Below are positions 46,240 through 54,234 of a stretch of DNA of 64,000 nucleotides, piece after piece (the first letter of the stretch is position 1; each line of letters opens with the position of its first letter). Where the stretch lies: NCBI RefSeq assembly GCF_002891435.1, contig NZ_POUC01000001.1, forward strand, positions 1 to 64,000, given 5' to 3'. A model generated the notes under the pieces. The model was given only the letters and a program-made list of their open reading frames with translations. It was not told the DNA's origin and made no database searches. This DNA is from Streptomyces cahuitamycinicus. GTDB taxonomy: Bacteria > Actinomycetota > Actinomycetes > Streptomycetales > Streptomycetaceae. A program made the translations under genes and the position numbers.

Positions 46240-47228
46240 TGCGTTTCCTTCTCAGCGACGAGCAGCGGGAATTCGCCCGCACCCTGGACGGCATGCTGAG
46301 ATCCGCCGGCACACCCGGCGTCGTACGGTCCTGGGCGTCCGGCGACCACGGACCCGGACGCGCCTTGTGGGCCAGGCTCGCGGAGGCCGGCGTCTTCGCC
46401 CTCGCGGTGCCGGAGGAGCATGAGGGCGTGGGGCCGCTGCCCCTCGAACTGGCCGTCGCCTTCGGTGAGCTGGGCCGTCATGCCGTGCCCGGTCCGCTGG
46501 CCGAGACGGCCGCCGCCGGTGCCCTGTTGGGCCGGCTCGGGGGCGATGCGGCCCACGTCTGGCTTCCGCAGCTCGCGTCCGGCAAGGCCGTGGCGTCCCT
46601 GTGTGTCCTGTGGCCCGGAGGCAGCCCATACGCGCTGGACGCCGACGCCGCGGACGCGGTGTTCGTCGTGGACGGCGACACCGTGCGGCTCGCGGACGCG
46701 CACGGCCCGATGCAGCCGTCGGCCGACCCGGCGCGCAGGCCGGCCCGCCCGCTCGGCGGAGTCGTGCTCGCACAGGGGCCCGCGGTGCCGGCGGCAGCCG
46801 CGTACGCTGCCGATGTGGCGGCGCTGGTCACGGCCGCGCAGGCCCTCGGGGTGGGACGGGCCCTGCTGGAGCGCACGGTGCAGTACGTGCGGCAGCGCAC
46901 CCAGTTCGGAGTGGCCGTCGGCTCGTTCCAGGCGGTGAAGCATCGCCTGGCCGACACCCTCATCGCCCTGGAGTTCGCCCAGCCGCTCGTCCACGCCGCC
47001 GCCCTGGCCCTGACGGCGGACGACCCGGCGGCGGGCCGGGAGGTCGCCGCGGCGAAGGTGTCGGCCTGCGAAGCGGCCTACGCGGCGGCGCGTACGGCCC
47101 TGCAACTCCACGGTGCCGTCGGCTACACCGAGGAACTGGACCTGTCCCTGTGGATCCGCAAGGCCCGCCCCCTGCGCACCGCCTGGGGTACTCCTGCCGC
47201 ATGCCGAGCGCGGGTACTGGCAGACTGA
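46239..47228 (+). CDS. acyl-CoA dehydrogenase, beta-type subunit
   Basis: A 329-residue short acyl-CoA dehydrogenase like FadE32/FadE33 or FadE28, which pair with a longer FadE subunit to form alpha2beta2 enzymes for steroid CoA esters. It has the N-terminal helical domain (LLSDEQREFARTLDGML), a reduced middle domain and a C-terminal helical domain with YVRQRTQFGVAVGSFQAVKH and LQLHGAVGYTEELDLSLWIRKA. ATG 46239 overlaps the stop of the partner gene (TGATG); the GTG three bases earlier is less likely. It ends 38 bases from convergent ipdC. Confidence 0.83.
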   Translation: MRFLLSDEQREFARTLDGMLRSAGTPGVVRSWASGDHGPGRALWARLAEAGVFALAVPEEHEGVGPLPLELAVAFGELGRHAVPGPLAETAAAGALLGRLGGDAAHVWLPQLASGKAVASLCVLWPGGSPYALDADAADAVFVVDGDTVRLADAHGPMQPSADPARRPARPLGGVVLAQGPAVPAAAAYAADVAALVTAAQALGVGRALLERTVQYVRQRTQFGVAVGSFQAVKHRLADTLIALEFAQPLVHAAALALTADDPAAGREVAAAKVSACEAAYAAARTALQLHGAVGYTEELDLSLWIRKARPLRTAWGTPAACRARVLAD

Positions 47229-47266
47229 CGCAGACGTAGTTGTGCGATGAAGCCGACGGCCCGCCC

Positions 47267-48331
47267 TCACACGGCAGTGGTGAGCCTGCCGAGCGTGGCG
47301 TGTGCTTCCGCCATGATCCTGTCGACGAGTTCGGCGCAGGACGGCAGGTCGTCGATCAGCCCCCCGACCTGGCCGCAGGCCATCACGCCCAGGTCGGTGC
47401 GGCCGTCGACCATCGCGGCCTTGAGCAGCATCGGGGTGTTGGCGGCCAGGAGGAGCTGGCCCCAGTGCAGTTCCTTGCCGTGCTTCATGGCCAGGCCGTC
47501 GCGCACCAGTCCGGCCCAGCTCATGCCCGACTCCCGTCTGAAGGCGGAGGCGTGCCGCAGGGCACGCAGCAGGCCGGCCGCGCGGCCGGAGCGCTCCAGC
47601 GCGTCCACCAGGTCGGTGCGCAGCATCCGGTGGGGCAGGCCGTCGACTCGGGTGGTGACGATGACGTCCTGGACACCCGCCGCTAGGTAGCGGGCCTTGA
47701 CCGCTTGGGGGACGGTGCTGTCGGAGGTGAGCAGGAAGCGTGTGCCCATGGCCACGCCGGCGGCGCCGTAGGCCAGGGCCGCCACCAGTCCGCGTCCGTC
47801 CCGGAAGCCGCCGGCGGCGATCACGGGGATGTCCACGGCTTCCACGACCTGCGGCAGCAACACAGTGGTGGCGACGCTGCCGGTGTGACCGCCACCTTCG
47901 CCGCCCTGCACCAGCACGGCGTCGGCACCCCAGGCCGCGACCTTCTCGGCATGCCGCCGGGCGCCCACGGAGGGGATGACGACCACGCCCCCGTCCTTCA
48001 GACGGGCGATCAGCTCCGGCCGCGGCGCGAGGGCGAACGAGGCCACCTTCACGCCCTCGTCGAGGATGATCCGCACCCTCTCCCCCGCGTCCGAGGCGTC
48101 GGCCCGCAGGTTGACTCCGAAGGGCGCGTCGGTGCGGGACCTGACCTCGCGCACGGCCGAGCGGAGCTGCTCCGGGGTCATGGTGGCGGACCCGAGGATG
48201 CCCAGGGCTCCGGCGTTGGCGGCGGCGGAGACGAGGCGGGGTCCGGCCACCCACCCCATGCCCGTCTGCACGAGGGGGGTGCGGACCCCGACGAGTTCGG
48301 TGAGGGCCGTGGCGATGGCGGTGTCGCTCAT
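47267..48331 (-). CDS. ipdC: nitronate monooxygenase-like flavoprotein, IpdC
   Basis: A 354-residue TIM-barrel FMN protein of the nitronate monooxygenase/enoyl reductase family. Family segments are TPLVQTGMGWVAGPRLVSAA, VVVIPSVGARRHAEKVAAWG, LVQGGEGGGHTG and VIAAGGFRDGRGLVAALAYG. In mycobacteria the homologue IpdC reduces the HIP-derived ring-C CoA ester before EchA20 opens ring D. It is translationally coupled to ipdB (ATGA overlap at 48328-48331) and is the last gene of the echA20-ipdA-ipdB-ipdC operon. Confidence 0.87.
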   Translation of the reverse strand: MSDTAIATALTELVGVRTPLVQTGMGWVAGPRLVSAAANAGALGILGSATMTPEQLRSAVREVRSRTDAPFGVNLRADASDAGERVRIILDEGVKVASFALAPRPELIARLKDGGVVVIPSVGARRHAEKVAAWGADAVLVQGGEGGGHTGSVATTVLLPQVVEAVDIPVIAAGGFRDGRGLVAALAYGAAGVAMGTRFLLTSDSTVPQAVKARYLAAGVQDVIVTTRVDGLPHRMLRTDLVDALERSGRAAGLLRALRHASAFRRESGMSWAGLVRDGLAMKHGKELHWGQLLLAANTPMLLKAAMVDGRTDLGVMACGQVGGLIDDLPSCAELVDRIMAEAHATLGRLTTAV

Positions 48332-49101
48332 GCGGGCACCTCACGGTCGCGGGTGCCCTTCGGGTCGATGACCTCCCGGAGGAGGCGCAGCTCCTCGGCG
48401 GTGGGCTCACGGGTGCACGGCACCTCGTCCGGGACGGTGAGGGCGAAGCCGGTGGCCTCCAGGATCTGCTCGACGGTGACCCCCGGGTGCCGCGAGCGCA
48501 GCCGCATCGAGTGGTCCGGGGTGGCGAAGTCGAAGACGCCCAGGTTGCTGACCACCTCCGGGACGTGGTGGAAGCGGGTGGCCGACGGGCCGGCCTCGGC
48601 CGCACGGTCGTACCCGACTCCGCACACCATGTCGACCTGCTCCACGAAGACGCGCGGGGAGTGCTTGGGCACCCAGTAGCTGGTCGGGTTGTTCAGGGTG
48701 TTGACGGGAGCGCCCCGGACGCCCAGCAGTTGCCGGGCGGGACGGGCCCAGTCGCCGATGCAGGAGATGTTCTGGTTGCCGTGGCGGTCGATCTGGCCGG
48801 CGCCCATCATCACGTGCCGCCGTCCCGTGGCCACGAGAGCCAGATGCTGACGGTAGGGCAGCCAGCCCTCGACCACCTGGGCGCGGGCACCGAGCGCCGG
48901 GACGTCGCCGATCAGCAGGGCCTCGCCGTCGGTGAGCAGCAGGTCGGGCGCGAACGTCAGCTTCGCCAGCCGGGCGCCGATGGCGGGGACGGTGCCCATG
49001 GGGCTTGCCAGAACCTCTCCGGCGTGGCGCCAGGCCTCCGCGCAGGCCACCACGCAGTACTCGGCGCGCGTCACGCCGGTCGTCGTCACACCGCTGCTCA
49101 T
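48328..49101 (-). CDS. ipdB: CoA-transferase-like ring-C hydrolase, beta subunit (IpdB)
   Basis: A 257-residue class I CoA-transferase fold subunit. IpdA and IpdB together open ring C of COCHEA-CoA hydrolytically in steroid degradation rather than moving CoA. Segments: TRAEYCVVACAEAWRHAGEV, ATGRRHVMMGAGQIDRHGNQ, VDMVCGVGYDRA and NLGVFDFATPDHSMRLRSRH. The start is ATG 49101, overlapping the ipdA stop (ATGA); its end overlaps the ipdC start likewise. A longer frame upstream is an artefact. Confidence 0.87.
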   Translation of the reverse strand: MSSGVTTTGVTRAEYCVVACAEAWRHAGEVLASPMGTVPAIGARLAKLTFAPDLLLTDGEALLIGDVPALGARAQVVEGWLPYRQHLALVATGRRHVMMGAGQIDRHGNQNISCIGDWARPARQLLGVRGAPVNTLNNPTSYWVPKHSPRVFVEQVDMVCGVGYDRAAEAGPSATRFHHVPEVVSNLGVFDFATPDHSMRLRSRHPGVTVEQILEATGFALTVPDEVPCTREPTAEELRLLREVIDPKGTRDREVPA

Positions 49102-49967
49102 GACTGCTGTTCCTCGTGGAAGGCCTTGACTGCGGCCTGGTACGCCTCTTCGTCGCCGGACAGGAACCGCTCGGTGAACCTCTGCCAGGCCTTCGAATCG
49201 CGGGCGGCCCGGACGTAGGCCCGCTGGAACGCCTCGTCGCGGTCGTGGTCCGGGACACAGGAGGTGAAGTGGGCTCCGTTCGGGGTCTGGACGACGCCGT
49301 TCACGAAGGCCCGTTTGACCAGCAGCGTCTGCGGGCCCGCTTCCTCGAGCAGGTCGGCGGTGTCGACGATCCGCTCGCAGGAGACGTAGGAGGCGGCAGC
49401 GGCCTGGCAGAAGAGGTCGTCGAAGTACGGGTCGGGTCCGAGGTACTGCGCGTTGCCCTGCGGGTCCGCCCGGTTGAGGTGGACGAGCGCGGCGTCCAGG
49501 CTCAGGGCGGGCACCGCGACGAGCTCCTCGGCGTCCTCGTAGGGCGAGGTGACGGTGCGCAGGTGCGGGTTGACCTTCATCACGTCGGAGCCGAGACCGG
49601 CCCGGACCGGCAGGAAGGGCAGCCGTTGCGCGGCGGCGGTCAGGCCCCACATGAACATCGCCTCGTCCAGCTCCACCAGGCCGAAGGCCCCGCGCTGCCG
49701 GGCGGCGGTGAAGTGCGGCTCCAGGGGGACGGAGTCAAGGGTGGCGAACGGGGCCACGAGGGTGCGGATCCGTCCCGCCCCGGCGAGCAGGCCGACGTCG
49801 GGACCGCCGTAGGACACCACGGTCAGGTCGGTGATGTCGGAGCGCAGCAGCGCGCGGACCAGGGCCATCGGCTTGCGGCGCGATCCCCAGCCGCCGATGC
49901 CCAGGGTCATGCCGGTACGGAGCCGACCGACCACTTGCTCGGCGGTCATCGTCTTGTCGCTCAACAC
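49098..49967 (-). CDS. ipdA: CoA-transferase-like ring-C hydrolase, alpha subunit (IpdA)
   Basis: A 289-residue partner of IpdB. The N-terminal GMTLGIGGWGSRRKPMALVR corresponds to the CoA-binding loop and LVELDEAMFMWGL is the active-site-region segment expected near the catalytic acid. LSLDAALVHLNRADPQGNAQ is typical of CoA-transferase alpha chains. The start is either GTG 49967 or TTG 49964; both overlap the end of echA20, whose stop lies in TTGA. GGGGGAGG precedes both. Confidence 0.85.
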   Translation of the reverse strand: MLSDKTMTAEQVVGRLRTGMTLGIGGWGSRRKPMALVRALLRSDITDLTVVSYGGPDVGLLAGAGRIRTLVAPFATLDSVPLEPHFTAARQRGAFGLVELDEAMFMWGLTAAAQRLPFLPVRAGLGSDVMKVNPHLRTVTSPYEDAEELVAVPALSLDAALVHLNRADPQGNAQYLGPDPYFDDLFCQAAAASYVSCERIVDTADLLEEAGPQTLLVKRAFVNGVVQTPNGAHFTSCVPDHDRDEAFQRAYVRAARDSKAWQRFTERFLSGDEEAYQAAVKAFHEEQQS

Positions 49968-50770
49968 GCCTCCCCCGTAGGCGACTTGGTTGACTTGGGT
50001 GACTGGGATGACGGGGATTGCTGGGATGGCTGGGGCGACACGAACGCCTCGCGGTACCGGTCCGACACGCCGCTGAGGTTGGCCTCGAACGTGAAGCCCT
50101 GCTCGAAACGGTAGCTGCGGCGGACGTCCACCGGGTCGATGCCGTTGATCGACGCCTTGGCGAAGCGGATGAGCAGCCCGTCCTTGGCGGCGATCTCCCT
50201 GGCCAGCTCCATCGCCGCGGCGTGCAGCTGCTCGCGCGGGACGACCCGCCAGACCGAGCCGTGGCGGTGCAGTTCGTCGGCCGTCACGGTGCGCGAGGTG
50301 TAGTAGAGCGTCCTCATCAGGTGCTGGGGCACCAGCCGGGCCAGGTGGGTGGCCGCTCCGAGCGCACCCCTGTCCAGCTCGGGCAGCCCGAAGGTCGCGT
50401 CGTCGCTCGCCACGATCGAGTCGGCGTTGCCGACCAGGCCGATACCGCCGCCCACACAGAAGCCCTGCACAGCGGCGACCACGGGGACCTCGCAGTCGTA
50501 GACCGCCGCGAACGCCTCGTAGCAGCCGCGGTTGGTGCCGACGAGCGCCGTGTACCCCTCGGTGCGCTGCATCTCCTTGATGTCGGCGCCGGCGTTGAAC
50601 CCGCGCCCCCTCGCGGTGAGGACGACGCAGCGCACGCCGGGGTCGCAACCGGCCGCGCGCACCGCTGTGGCCAGGTCGTACCAGCCCTGTACAGGAACGG
50701 CGTTGACCGGTGGGAAGTCCACTGTGATGACGGCGATGCCCTCGTCGGGGCTTGTGGTGGAGACACCCAT
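49961..50770 (-). CDS. echA20: crotonase-family ring-D hydrolase, EchA20-like
   Basis: A 269-residue crotonase-fold enzyme. The oxyanion-hole segments are ARGRGFNAGADIKEMQ and VQGFCVGGGIGLVGNADSIV. In mycobacteria EchA20 hydrolyses ring D of the bicyclic HIP-derived CoA ester. Residues ~248-266 form a Ser/Pro/Gln/Lys tail (SPQPSQQSPSSQSPKSTKSP) encoded by a 9-base tandem repeat that relatives are not expected to have. It is the first gene of the echA20-ipdA-ipdB-ipdC operon and is divergent to two SDR genes across operator 2. Confidence 0.86.
   Translation of the reverse strand: MGVSTTSPDEGIAVITVDFPPVNAVPVQGWYDLATAVRAAGCDPGVRCVVLTARGRGFNAGADIKEMQRTEGYTALVGTNRGCYEAFAAVYDCEVPVVAAVQGFCVGGGIGLVGNADSIVASDDATFGLPELDRGALGAATHLARLVPQHLMRTLYYTSRTVTADELHRHGSVWRVVPREQLHAAAMELAREIAAKDGLLIRFAKASINGIDPVDVRRSYRFEQGFTFEANLSGVSDRYREAFVSPQPSQQSPSSQSPKSTKSPTGEAC
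49979..50032 (-). repeat. 9-base tandem repeat in the 3' end of echA20
   Basis: Six 9-base units are visible on the minus strand: CAGCCATCC, CAGCAATCC, CCGTCATCC, CAGTCACCC, AAGTCAACC and AAGTCGCCT. They stay in frame and encode QPS, QQS, PSS, QSP, KST and KSP. The stop codon and ipdA start follow at once. Confidence 0.85.
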
Positions 50771-50790
50771 GAGCGGATCAGCTACCTTTC

Positions 50791-50808
50791 CACCAAACGT
50801 TTGTTAGG
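50791..50808. promoter_or_regulatory. Probable KstR2 operator 2
   Basis: CACCAAACGTTTGTTAGG contains the palindromic core AAACGTTT and matches the site at 44032-44049. It sits 21 bases before the echA20 start and 42 before the SDR start, so one repressor could control both operons. Confidence 0.7.
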
Positions 50809-50849
50809 TATGAAGGTAGCAGCGGAGTACGCCTCGCGGGAGGTCCCCC

Positions 50850-51626
50850 ATGGCAACGATCACCGACCTGAGCGGACGCGTCGCGGTGGTCACCGGCGGA
50901 ACGAGGGGTGTGGGCGCGGGCATCGCCCGGGCCTTGCTGGAGGCGGGAGCCGAGGTGGTGACCTGCGCCCGGCGCCCGGCGGACCGGCCTGTCGAAGCGG
51001 GTGGGCGCACCGCCCGGTTCCTCCCGGTCGACCTGCGTGACGCGGACGCCGTCGGCGCCTTCTTCACGCACGTGGGGGGCGAGTACGGCAGGCTGGACGT
51101 CCTCGTCAACAACGCCGGGGGCACGCCGTACCGGATGCTGGAGGAAGGCGGGGCCCAACGGCACGCACGGGTGATCGAGTTGAACCTGCTCGCTCCCCTG
51201 ACCACCTCCCTCGCCGCCCATGAGCAGATGCGCGCCCAGCCCGGCGGCGGGTCGATCGTCATGATCGGCAGTGTGAGCGGCAGTCGGCCGTCACCGGGCT
51301 CGGCGGCCTACGGCGCGGCCAAGGCGGGACTGGAGCAGCTGGCCCGCAGCATGGCAGTGGAATGGGCCCCGCTGGTCCGGGTCAACACCCTGGTCCTCGG
51401 CATGGTGCGCACCGAGCTGTCGTATCTGCACTACGGCGACGAGGACGGGGTCGCGGCCGTCGGCCGCACGGTGCCGCTCGGCCGGCTCGCCGACCCGGCC
51501 GAGGTGGGAGACGCCTGTGTCTTTCTCGCCTCCGAACGGGCGGCGTACATCAGCGGCGCGAGCCTGCTCGTCCACGGTGGTGGGGAGCGCCCGGTCTTCC
51601 TCGACGCCGCCACCACCGGCAACTGA
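50850..51626 (+). CDS. SDR family oxidoreductase (Rv3549c-like)
   Basis: A 258-residue classical short-chain dehydrogenase: TGGTRGVGAGIARALLEAG at the NAD(P) site, NNAGGTPYRM, IGSVSGSRP with the catalytic Ser, and YGAAKAGLEQL. It corresponds in position to Rv3549c, divergent from echA20 in mycobacteria, a member of the KstR2 regulon with a presumed dehydrogenase step in ring C/D beta-oxidation. The start is ATG 50850 after GGGAGG. The next SDR follows 24 bases after its stop. Confidence 0.85.
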   Translation: MATITDLSGRVAVVTGGTRGVGAGIARALLEAGAEVVTCARRPADRPVEAGGRTARFLPVDLRDADAVGAFFTHVGGEYGRLDVLVNNAGGTPYRMLEEGGAQRHARVIELNLLAPLTTSLAAHEQMRAQPGGGSIVMIGSVSGSRPSPGSAAYGAAKAGLEQLARSMAVEWAPLVRVNTLVLGMVRTELSYLHYGDEDGVAAVGRTVPLGRLADPAEVGDACVFLASERAAYISGASLLVHGGGERPVFLDAATTGN

Positions 51627-51650
51627 TCTGCGAGAGAAGGGACCCTGAGC

Positions 51651-52574
51651 ATGTCCGGACTGTGCAGCGAACGTGTCGCGATCGTCACCGGGGCGGGGCG
51701 CGGACTCGGCCGGGCGCACGCCCTCGCCCTCGCCGCCGAGGGTGCGAGGGTCGTCGTGAACGACCTCGGTGCCGGCCTCGACGGGACCGGATCCGGGACG
51801 GCGCCCGCCCAGCTCGTCGTCGACGAGATCGCTGCCCGCGGCGGACAGGCGGTCGCCCACGGTGGGGACATCGCCACGACGGAGGGCGCCGCCTCGTTGA
51901 TCCGCGCCGCCGTCGAGACCTACGGCCGCCTCGACACCCTGGTCAACAACGCCGGGTTCCTGCGCGACCGCATGCTGGTGAACCTCGGCGAGGACGACTG
52001 GGACGCCGTCATGCGCGTCCATCTCAAGGGGCACTTCCTTCCGCTGAAGCACGCGGCGGCCCACTGGCGCGCGGAAGCCAAGGCGGGCCGGGTCCCGGCG
52101 GCGCGGGTCGTCAACACCAGCAGTGGAGCGGGACTGTTGGGGAGCGTCGGCCAGGGCAACTACTCCGCGGCCAAGGCCGGGATCATCGGGCTGACCCTGG
52201 TCGCCGCCGCCGAGATGGGCCGATACGGCGTCCTGGTCAACGCCATCGCCCCGGCGGCGCGTACCCGGATGACCGAGGCGACGTTCGCCGAGACCATGGC
52301 GGCCCCTGACACCGGCTTCGACGCCATGGCTCCGGAGAACGTGTCCCCGCTCGTCGTGTGGCTCGGCTCCGCGGCCTCCGCCGGTGTGACGGGGCGGGTG
52401 TTCGGGGCGGAGGGCGGTCGCATCACGGTCATGGAGGGATGGCGCCCCGGCCCCACGGCGGACAAGGGCGCCCGCTGGTCTCCGGCCGAGGCCGGCGAGG
52501 CCGCGCTGAAGCTCCTCGCGGAGGCGACGACCCCGGAGCCGGTGTACGGGGCGCAGCGACCTCCGGGCGGATGA
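51651..52574 (+). CDS. SDR family oxidoreductase (Rv3548c-like)
   Basis: A 307-residue SDR of the longer type that includes the 3-hydroxyacyl-CoA dehydrogenase part of peroxisomal multifunctional proteins. Motifs: TGAGRGLGRAHALALAAEGA, VVNDLGAG, NNAGFLRDRMLVNL, NTSSGAG and YSAAKAGI. The MFE-2-like pattern suggests oxidation of a 3-hydroxyacyl-CoA. It is the last gene of the HIP cluster and syntenic with Rv3548c. ATG 51651 has GAAGGGAC upstream. Confidence 0.86.
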   Translation: MSGLCSERVAIVTGAGRGLGRAHALALAAEGARVVVNDLGAGLDGTGSGTAPAQLVVDEIAARGGQAVAHGGDIATTEGAASLIRAAVETYGRLDTLVNNAGFLRDRMLVNLGEDDWDAVMRVHLKGHFLPLKHAAAHWRAEAKAGRVPAARVVNTSSGAGLLGSVGQGNYSAAKAGIIGLTLVAAAEMGRYGVLVNAIAPAARTRMTEATFAETMAAPDTGFDAMAPENVSPLVVWLGSAASAGVTGRVFGAEGGRITVMEGWRPGPTADKGARWSPAEAGEAALKLLAEATTPEPVYGAQRPPGG

Positions 52575-52636
52575 AGGGGCCCTTCGAGCAGCTGGCTCGA
52601 CGCGGCGGTGAGCGTTCCCGGCGAAGCAGCCTGAAC

Positions 52637-53054
52637 TCAGTAGTCGAGGTCGATGTAGTCGATGTCGTTGATGGCGACGTCCGACAGCCCCATTGCGCGG
52701 GCTCCTCCGTCCTGGAAACAGGTGGTCCTGAATCCGTCGGCGATGATCTGACGCAGTTGCTGGTCGGTGGCGCCGGCCTCGCGGGCGTCGAACAGCTGCT
52801 GGGCGTACGCCGGCGGGAGGTGCACGGTGAGGCGGCGGAAGCGGCCGTCGTCGGTTGTGCCGATCGGTGCCGTGTAGCCGAAGCCGGCTCTTGTCCTCCA
52901 CCGTGATCCCGCGCCTGGTGGCGGCCTCTTCGCGCCGGCGTCTGCGGACCTGAGGCTGCCATCGGGACCGGACGGCGGCATCGATCCTCTGCTGGATCTC
53001 CTGCGGCGGGCGTTTGCGCTGACCCGTGCGGCAGCGCTCCACCGGCCGCCGGCT
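52637..53054 (-). pseudogene. Frameshifted small gene of unknown family
   Basis: The downstream frame reads GFGYTAPIGTTDDGRFRRLT, then VHLPPAYAQQLFDAREAG and a C-terminus ending AINDIDYIDLDY. Its natural N-terminus continues in another frame: PPQEIQQRIDAAVRSRWQPQ and EEAATRRGITVEDKS, which joins at about 52890. A single small indel near GACAAGAGCC would restore one ~135-residue protein. No homology was recognised. It may instead be a sequencing error. Confidence 0.5.
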
Positions 53055-53202
53055 CACTTCCCGGCAGGGTGATCGCCGTGCAGGCAGTGCCGTTGAGGGG
53101 CCGGTGGTGCAGGAGGTGCGGACTGGGCCAACGGGCCGCGCGCGGGGCGAATTCACGCGATTCACACGACGAGCTCGGCACTCGTGATCGCCCTGACGGG
53201 TG

Positions 53203-53778
53203 CTAGCAGGGCCTCACGTACCACACGGGGGTCCAGTCATAGCTGGCCACGCTGAAGGGAGCGCCGAGGGTGGTGTGGATGACGTTGCGGTTCTGGTTCT
53301 TGAACAGTGCACGGGTACCGGGGGTCTGGTTGTTGTAGTAGGAGCCGTCGCCGGTCCAGTTCTGCAGCGCGTAGTCCTGACAGTGGTACAGCGCGAGTCG
53401 GTCACCCATGCCGAGTTCCTGACGGAACATACAGAAGTACGTGTAGTCGCACTCCCATTGTGCGGCGGCACGGCTTGCGGACGCCGTGCTCATCTCACGC
53501 ACGTATCGCTCGCCGGGAACGGTGACCGTCAGCTTGGCACCGTCCGCCAGGGCAATCTCGTTCGCCGAGACCTGTCGTCCGTCCTCGCGGGCAAGGTAGC
53601 GGTCCACCTTGGCCTGGAGAGCGTTGGCTTCGCCCCGACTGAGGCCGGCAGCGCGGGCCTGCTTGTCGAAGGCCGCCGGGGTCTGTGCCGTGTCCGCGGA
53701 TGCCGGTCCCGCCAACCCGACGGCCAGAAGGGCCACGGCTGCAACTGCGAGGGACGCGTACCGCTTCAGTTCGGACAT
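53203..53778 (-). CDS. secreted peptidase-inhibitor I36-like protein
   Basis: A 191-residue exported protein. The signal peptide is SELKRYASLAVAAVALLAVG to PASA (about 27 residues). A helical propeptide-like section (~30-110, DKQARAAGLSRGEANALQAK) precedes a Cys-containing domain with WECDYTYFCMFRQELGMGDR and the end SYDWTPVWYVRPC, as in the peptidase inhibitor family I36 of Streptomyces. ATG 53778 follows AAGGAATGGC. An inverted repeat lies 228 bases upstream (54006-54043). Confidence 0.75.
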   Translation of the reverse strand: MSELKRYASLAVAAVALLAVGLAGPASADTAQTPAAFDKQARAAGLSRGEANALQAKVDRYLAREDGRQVSANEIALADGAKLTVTVPGERYVREMSTASASRAAAQWECDYTYFCMFRQELGMGDRLALYHCQDYALQNWTGDGSYYNNQTPGTRALFKNQNRNVIHTTLGAPFSVASYDWTPVWYVRPC

Positions 53779-54005
53779 GCCATTCCTTACCTGAGGAGCA
53801 AGAGGGACAGGGGACTTGCCCGGGTGCCGGCCCAGCTCTCGTACAACCGGTTCATGATCGGGCTCGCGCGAGGACACCGGCCAGGGCGACGAACAGGCCG
53901 GGTGGGGTGCACACCCCGTGGTGAGTCCGGCGTGAAACGCGTCGTGGCTGGTGGGCCCCACGGTGATGCACTGCGGCATCTCCGGGAACGTAACCGCCCT
54001 GACCT

Positions 54006-54043
54006 ACTGGTGTCTTCCTGACATCTGTCAGGAGGACACCAGT
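54006..54043. repeat. 38-base inverted repeat with CCTGACA-NN-TGTCAGG core
   Basis: ACTGGTGTC at 54006 is mirrored by GACACCAGT ending 54043; the centre is TCCTGACA-TC-TGTCAGGA. Only one position in each arm breaks symmetry. It lies in the 456-base gap between the I36-like gene and the alpha/beta hydrolase, which holds no gene. The core recurs at 55282-55297. Confidence 0.7.
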
Positions 54044-54234
54044 AGCGGCCCACGACGGCTTCCGACTCACCACGGGTGCCCATGACTCTCCACCGCCCGG
54101 TCGTATGCCCTGCTCCTGCCGGCGGGGCTTCCTGCATGTCCGCCCAGCACCGGCTGCGCCAAGAGCGGCAGCGAGGCGACGAGGCAGCCTGACGAGTGGT
54201 GGTCAACGGGTGCGGATCATTGGTGGTCGGCGTG

